This document shows positions 62,455 through 64,000 of a stretch of DNA of 64,000 nt, piece by piece. Each line of letters begins with the position of its first letter. Position 1 is the stretch's first letter. The notes under the pieces are model-generated. The model searched no databases and was not told where the DNA came from. It saw nothing but the letters and a program-made list of their open reading frames with translations. The DNA lies in contig URDU01000001.1 in NCBI GenBank assembly GCA_900546625.1, positions 186,001 to 250,000 on the forward strand, read 5' to 3'. A program made the position numbers and the translations under genes. Source of the stretch: an uncultured Lachnobacterium sp. (GTDB lineage Bacteria > Bacillota > Clostridia > Lachnospirales > Lachnospiraceae).

Positions 62455-63813
62455 TTAATTAAGCTTAGATTTAATTTCTTCCATCCTAGCATCATCCAGC
62501 TTATAAAATCTCTTAAATACAAATATGCCTACGATGAGCAGGATAACAGACGGAATCGTCATCCACATGCGAAGCGCATCAAGTGTATTCTGTGTCTGTA
62601 CCGCAGCCGCGGTATCCAGATGAATCCAGTCAACCACCAGCCCCGCCAGAAATACCGCTACACCAGATGCGAGCTTTACCGTAAATGTCTGCATTGAGAA
62701 AATGACCGACTCCTCTCTCGTGCCATTCATCACCTCACCATAGTCAACAGAATCTGAAAGAAATATGGTCATGATAACATTGAGCATACCATAGCCCAGA
62801 TAAATCAAAATACCCGGCATGCAGAGTATGTACCAGCTCTGCGGCGTGTAGAGCTTTGCAAATGCCATGATAAGTATCACCGCAAAGCCCACTATCTGAA
62901 TAATAAATCCTGATATAAAAAGACAGCTTTTGCTAAATTTCTTGCGAAGCAGCGGTATAACCATCATGACAAGCACCTGTGCTGCAAAAGCAACTGCTGC
63001 AAAAATGGAATATGCCCCCTCGTTTCCCACATCAAACCGGAAGAAATAAAGCACAAGATTGCCACAGATATTGATTGATGTATACACGAGAATGATTGAG
63101 ACCACAACAGTCATAGCCTGGTCATTCTTAAATAAGGCTTTAAACATATCAGATATCTTTCCGGGCTTCTCATTACAGGCAACCGGCCTTTCAGGCACAC
63201 AGGCTACACACACAAGCTCAGAAATCACAAACACTACCGCTATAATAAGCGCCCACCACTTAAATCCAATCCTGTAATCAGCCATAGAGCTACCAGCACC
63301 AAGAATAGGCACCACTGTCATCGTGAGCACCGTAGGGATAGCATCACCTATGCCTGAGCAGGTCCTCGCAAGCGATGTAAGCTGCTCCCTGTCGCTGCCC
63401 GACTCAGTGATTGCGGGAATCATAGACCAGAACGGAATATCCATAAGCGTATATGTAATGCCCCATGCAAAGTAAAACACCATAAGCCATACTCTCTGAG
63501 CTGAATCACCCATAGACTCAGGTGTGGCATACAAAGCATATATGGTCACGGCATTGAGCACTGTGCCGGCAAAAATCCAAGGCTTAAATCTCCCCCACCT
63601 GGTACGCGTCTTTGCTACGATAATCCCCATCACCGGATCATTAAATGCATCGAAAATCCTCGCCGCCATCATCACCGTACCAATAAACACACTGCTCATC
63701 CCAAGCACTACATTGTAGTAGTAGAGCAAATACGATGCAATAAGCATATACACAATATCTTTTCCGAATGCGCCAAATCCAAATGCGCACTTTTGTCCGG
63801 TTTTAAGCTTCAT
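62455..63813 (-). CDS. GPH-family sugar:cation symporter (MFS)
   Basis: A 452-residue transporter with about twelve hydrophobic segments of the glycoside-pentoside-hexuronide family (MelB, XynB, LacS type). Signatures: FGKDIVYMLIASYLLYYYNVVLG, MAARIFDAFNDPVMGIIVAKTRTRWGRFKPWI (the loop 2-3 motif) and DIPFWSMIPAITESGSDREQLTSLAR. No regulatory EIIA tail is present. The sugar cannot be inferred and no glycosidase is next to it in the window. SD GGAGGT lies 7 bp before the ATG. Confidence 0.92.
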   Translation of the reverse strand: MKLKTGQKCAFGFGAFGKDIVYMLIASYLLYYYNVVLGMSSVFIGTVMMAARIFDAFNDPVMGIIVAKTRTRWGRFKPWIFAGTVLNAVTIYALYATPESMGDSAQRVWLMVFYFAWGITYTLMDIPFWSMIPAITESGSDREQLTSLARTCSGIGDAIPTVLTMTVVPILGAGSSMADYRIGFKWWALIIAVVFVISELVCVACVPERPVACNEKPGKISDMFKALFKNDQAMTVVVSIILVYTSINICGNLVLYFFRFDVGNEGAYSIFAAVAFAAQVLVMMVIPLLRKKFSKSCLFISGFIIQIVGFAVILIMAFAKLYTPQSWYILCMPGILIYLGYGMLNVIMTIFLSDSVDYGEVMNGTREESVIFSMQTFTVKLASGVAVFLAGLVVDWIHLDTAAAVQTQNTLDALRMWMTIPSVILLIVGIFVFKRFYKLDDARMEEIKSKLN

Positions 63814-63860
63814 AGTAATACCTCCGAAAAAATCCGCTATACTTTGAGCGGGGTCGTTGC

Positions 63861-64000
63861 TTATAGTTTTTCAACTACGACTTTACAACGCTTTTTGCAG
63901 AATGCAACTCCATACGCAAGAATATCATTCCGTCCGTCCTCACGTAGTTCTGTGTCGTATCTGCGATCTTTGATTTGTTCCACTGCTCTTTCACAGGCCT
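63861..64000 (-). CDS. PD-(D/E)XK nuclease domain (DUF1703-type) protein, C-terminal end only
   Basis: Reading into the window from the right edge there is an open frame of 46 codons ending in TAA at 63861. The residues (ACERAVEQIKDRRYD, then RNDILAYGVAFCKKRCKVVVEKL) match the C-terminal end of the AAA-ATPase-like / PD-(D/E)XK nuclease (DUF1703) family, in which a helix with Ala/Gln/Ile/Lys precedes a YGIAF-type strand. These proteins are numerous in Firmicutes and Bacteroidetes and their role is unclear. The N-terminal ATPase part is outside the window. The gene is separated from the GPH gene by 47 bp. Confidence 0.65.
   Translation of the reverse strand, partial: ACERAVEQIKDRRYDTELREDGRNDILAYGVAFCKKRCKVVVEKL

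Noticed and set aside
1..64000. CRISPR array, prophage, insertion sequence, rRNA or tRNA genes
   Set aside because: No regularly spaced repeats, transposase or integrase genes, phage structural genes, or tRNA/rRNA signatures were recognised; a computed tRNA scan was not possible.

Overview
The window is a chromosomal segment from a low-to-medium GC, anaerobic Firmicute, most probably a Lachnospiraceae member of the Roseburia / Agathobacter (Eubacterium rectale) kind. This is inferred from the combination of a six-subunit Rnf complex, a Na+-pumping biotin decarboxylase cluster, endospore genes (gpr, spoIIP), a four-repeat ribosomal protein S1 next to ispH, and the gpr-spoIIP-lepA-hemW order typical of Clostridia. 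Nearly all genes lie on the minus strand, so replication probably runs right to left here. No rRNA, tRNA, CRISPR array, insertion sequence or prophage was seen.

Layout. 1-7.2 kb: a DUF2953 protein cut by the left edge, a small unknown protein, a Nudix hydrolase, then U32 peptidase - FtsW/RodA - class B penicillin-binding protein, and zapA (cell wall and division). 7.3-9 kb: ruvA-ruvB. 9-14.4 kb: proB - DUF896 - 5-formyl-THF cyclo-ligase - proA - miaB, followed by a NusG-II-domain protein and a Gx transporter that resemble the EetA/EetB pair of extracellular electron transfer loci. 14.6-20.9 kb: apbE (flavin transferase) facing the rnfCDGEAB operon; ApbE should flavinylate RnfD and RnfG. 21-28 kb: a YprB-type nuclease, cheR, then rpiR - yhiN - cmk - ispH - rpsA. 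28.1-33.5 kb: a five-gene Na+-pump cluster carrying both a 12S-type (acyl-CoA) and a 5S-type (pyruvate/oxaloacetate) carboxyltransferase. 33.5-41.2 kb: gpr - spoIIP - lepA - hemW - scpA - scpB - dacF. 41.3-49 kb: rpsT, then comEA - response regulator - histidine kinase - GerMN lipoprotein - comEC - holA. 49-54.3 kb: argC - GNAT acetyltransferase - argB - argD diverging from argG, with an ArgR-type operator between them. 54.3-58 kb: glnS - DUF2225, and a rhomboid-like membrane protein without catalytic residues. 58.1-62.4 kb: a 1416-residue orphan 2-hydroxyacyl-CoA dehydratase activase family protein. 62.4-64 kb: a GPH sugar symporter and the 3' end of a PD-(D/E)XK nuclease-type gene.

Functionally the window is mostly core metabolism plus energy conservation. 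Rnf and the biotin-dependent decarboxylase are both ion pumps that would feed the same Na+ or H+ gradient. The items most worth following up are the dual-carboxyltransferase pump, the orphan activase, the GNAT gene sitting where argJ is expected, the EetAB-like pair, and the hairpin that covers the comEA ribosome binding site.
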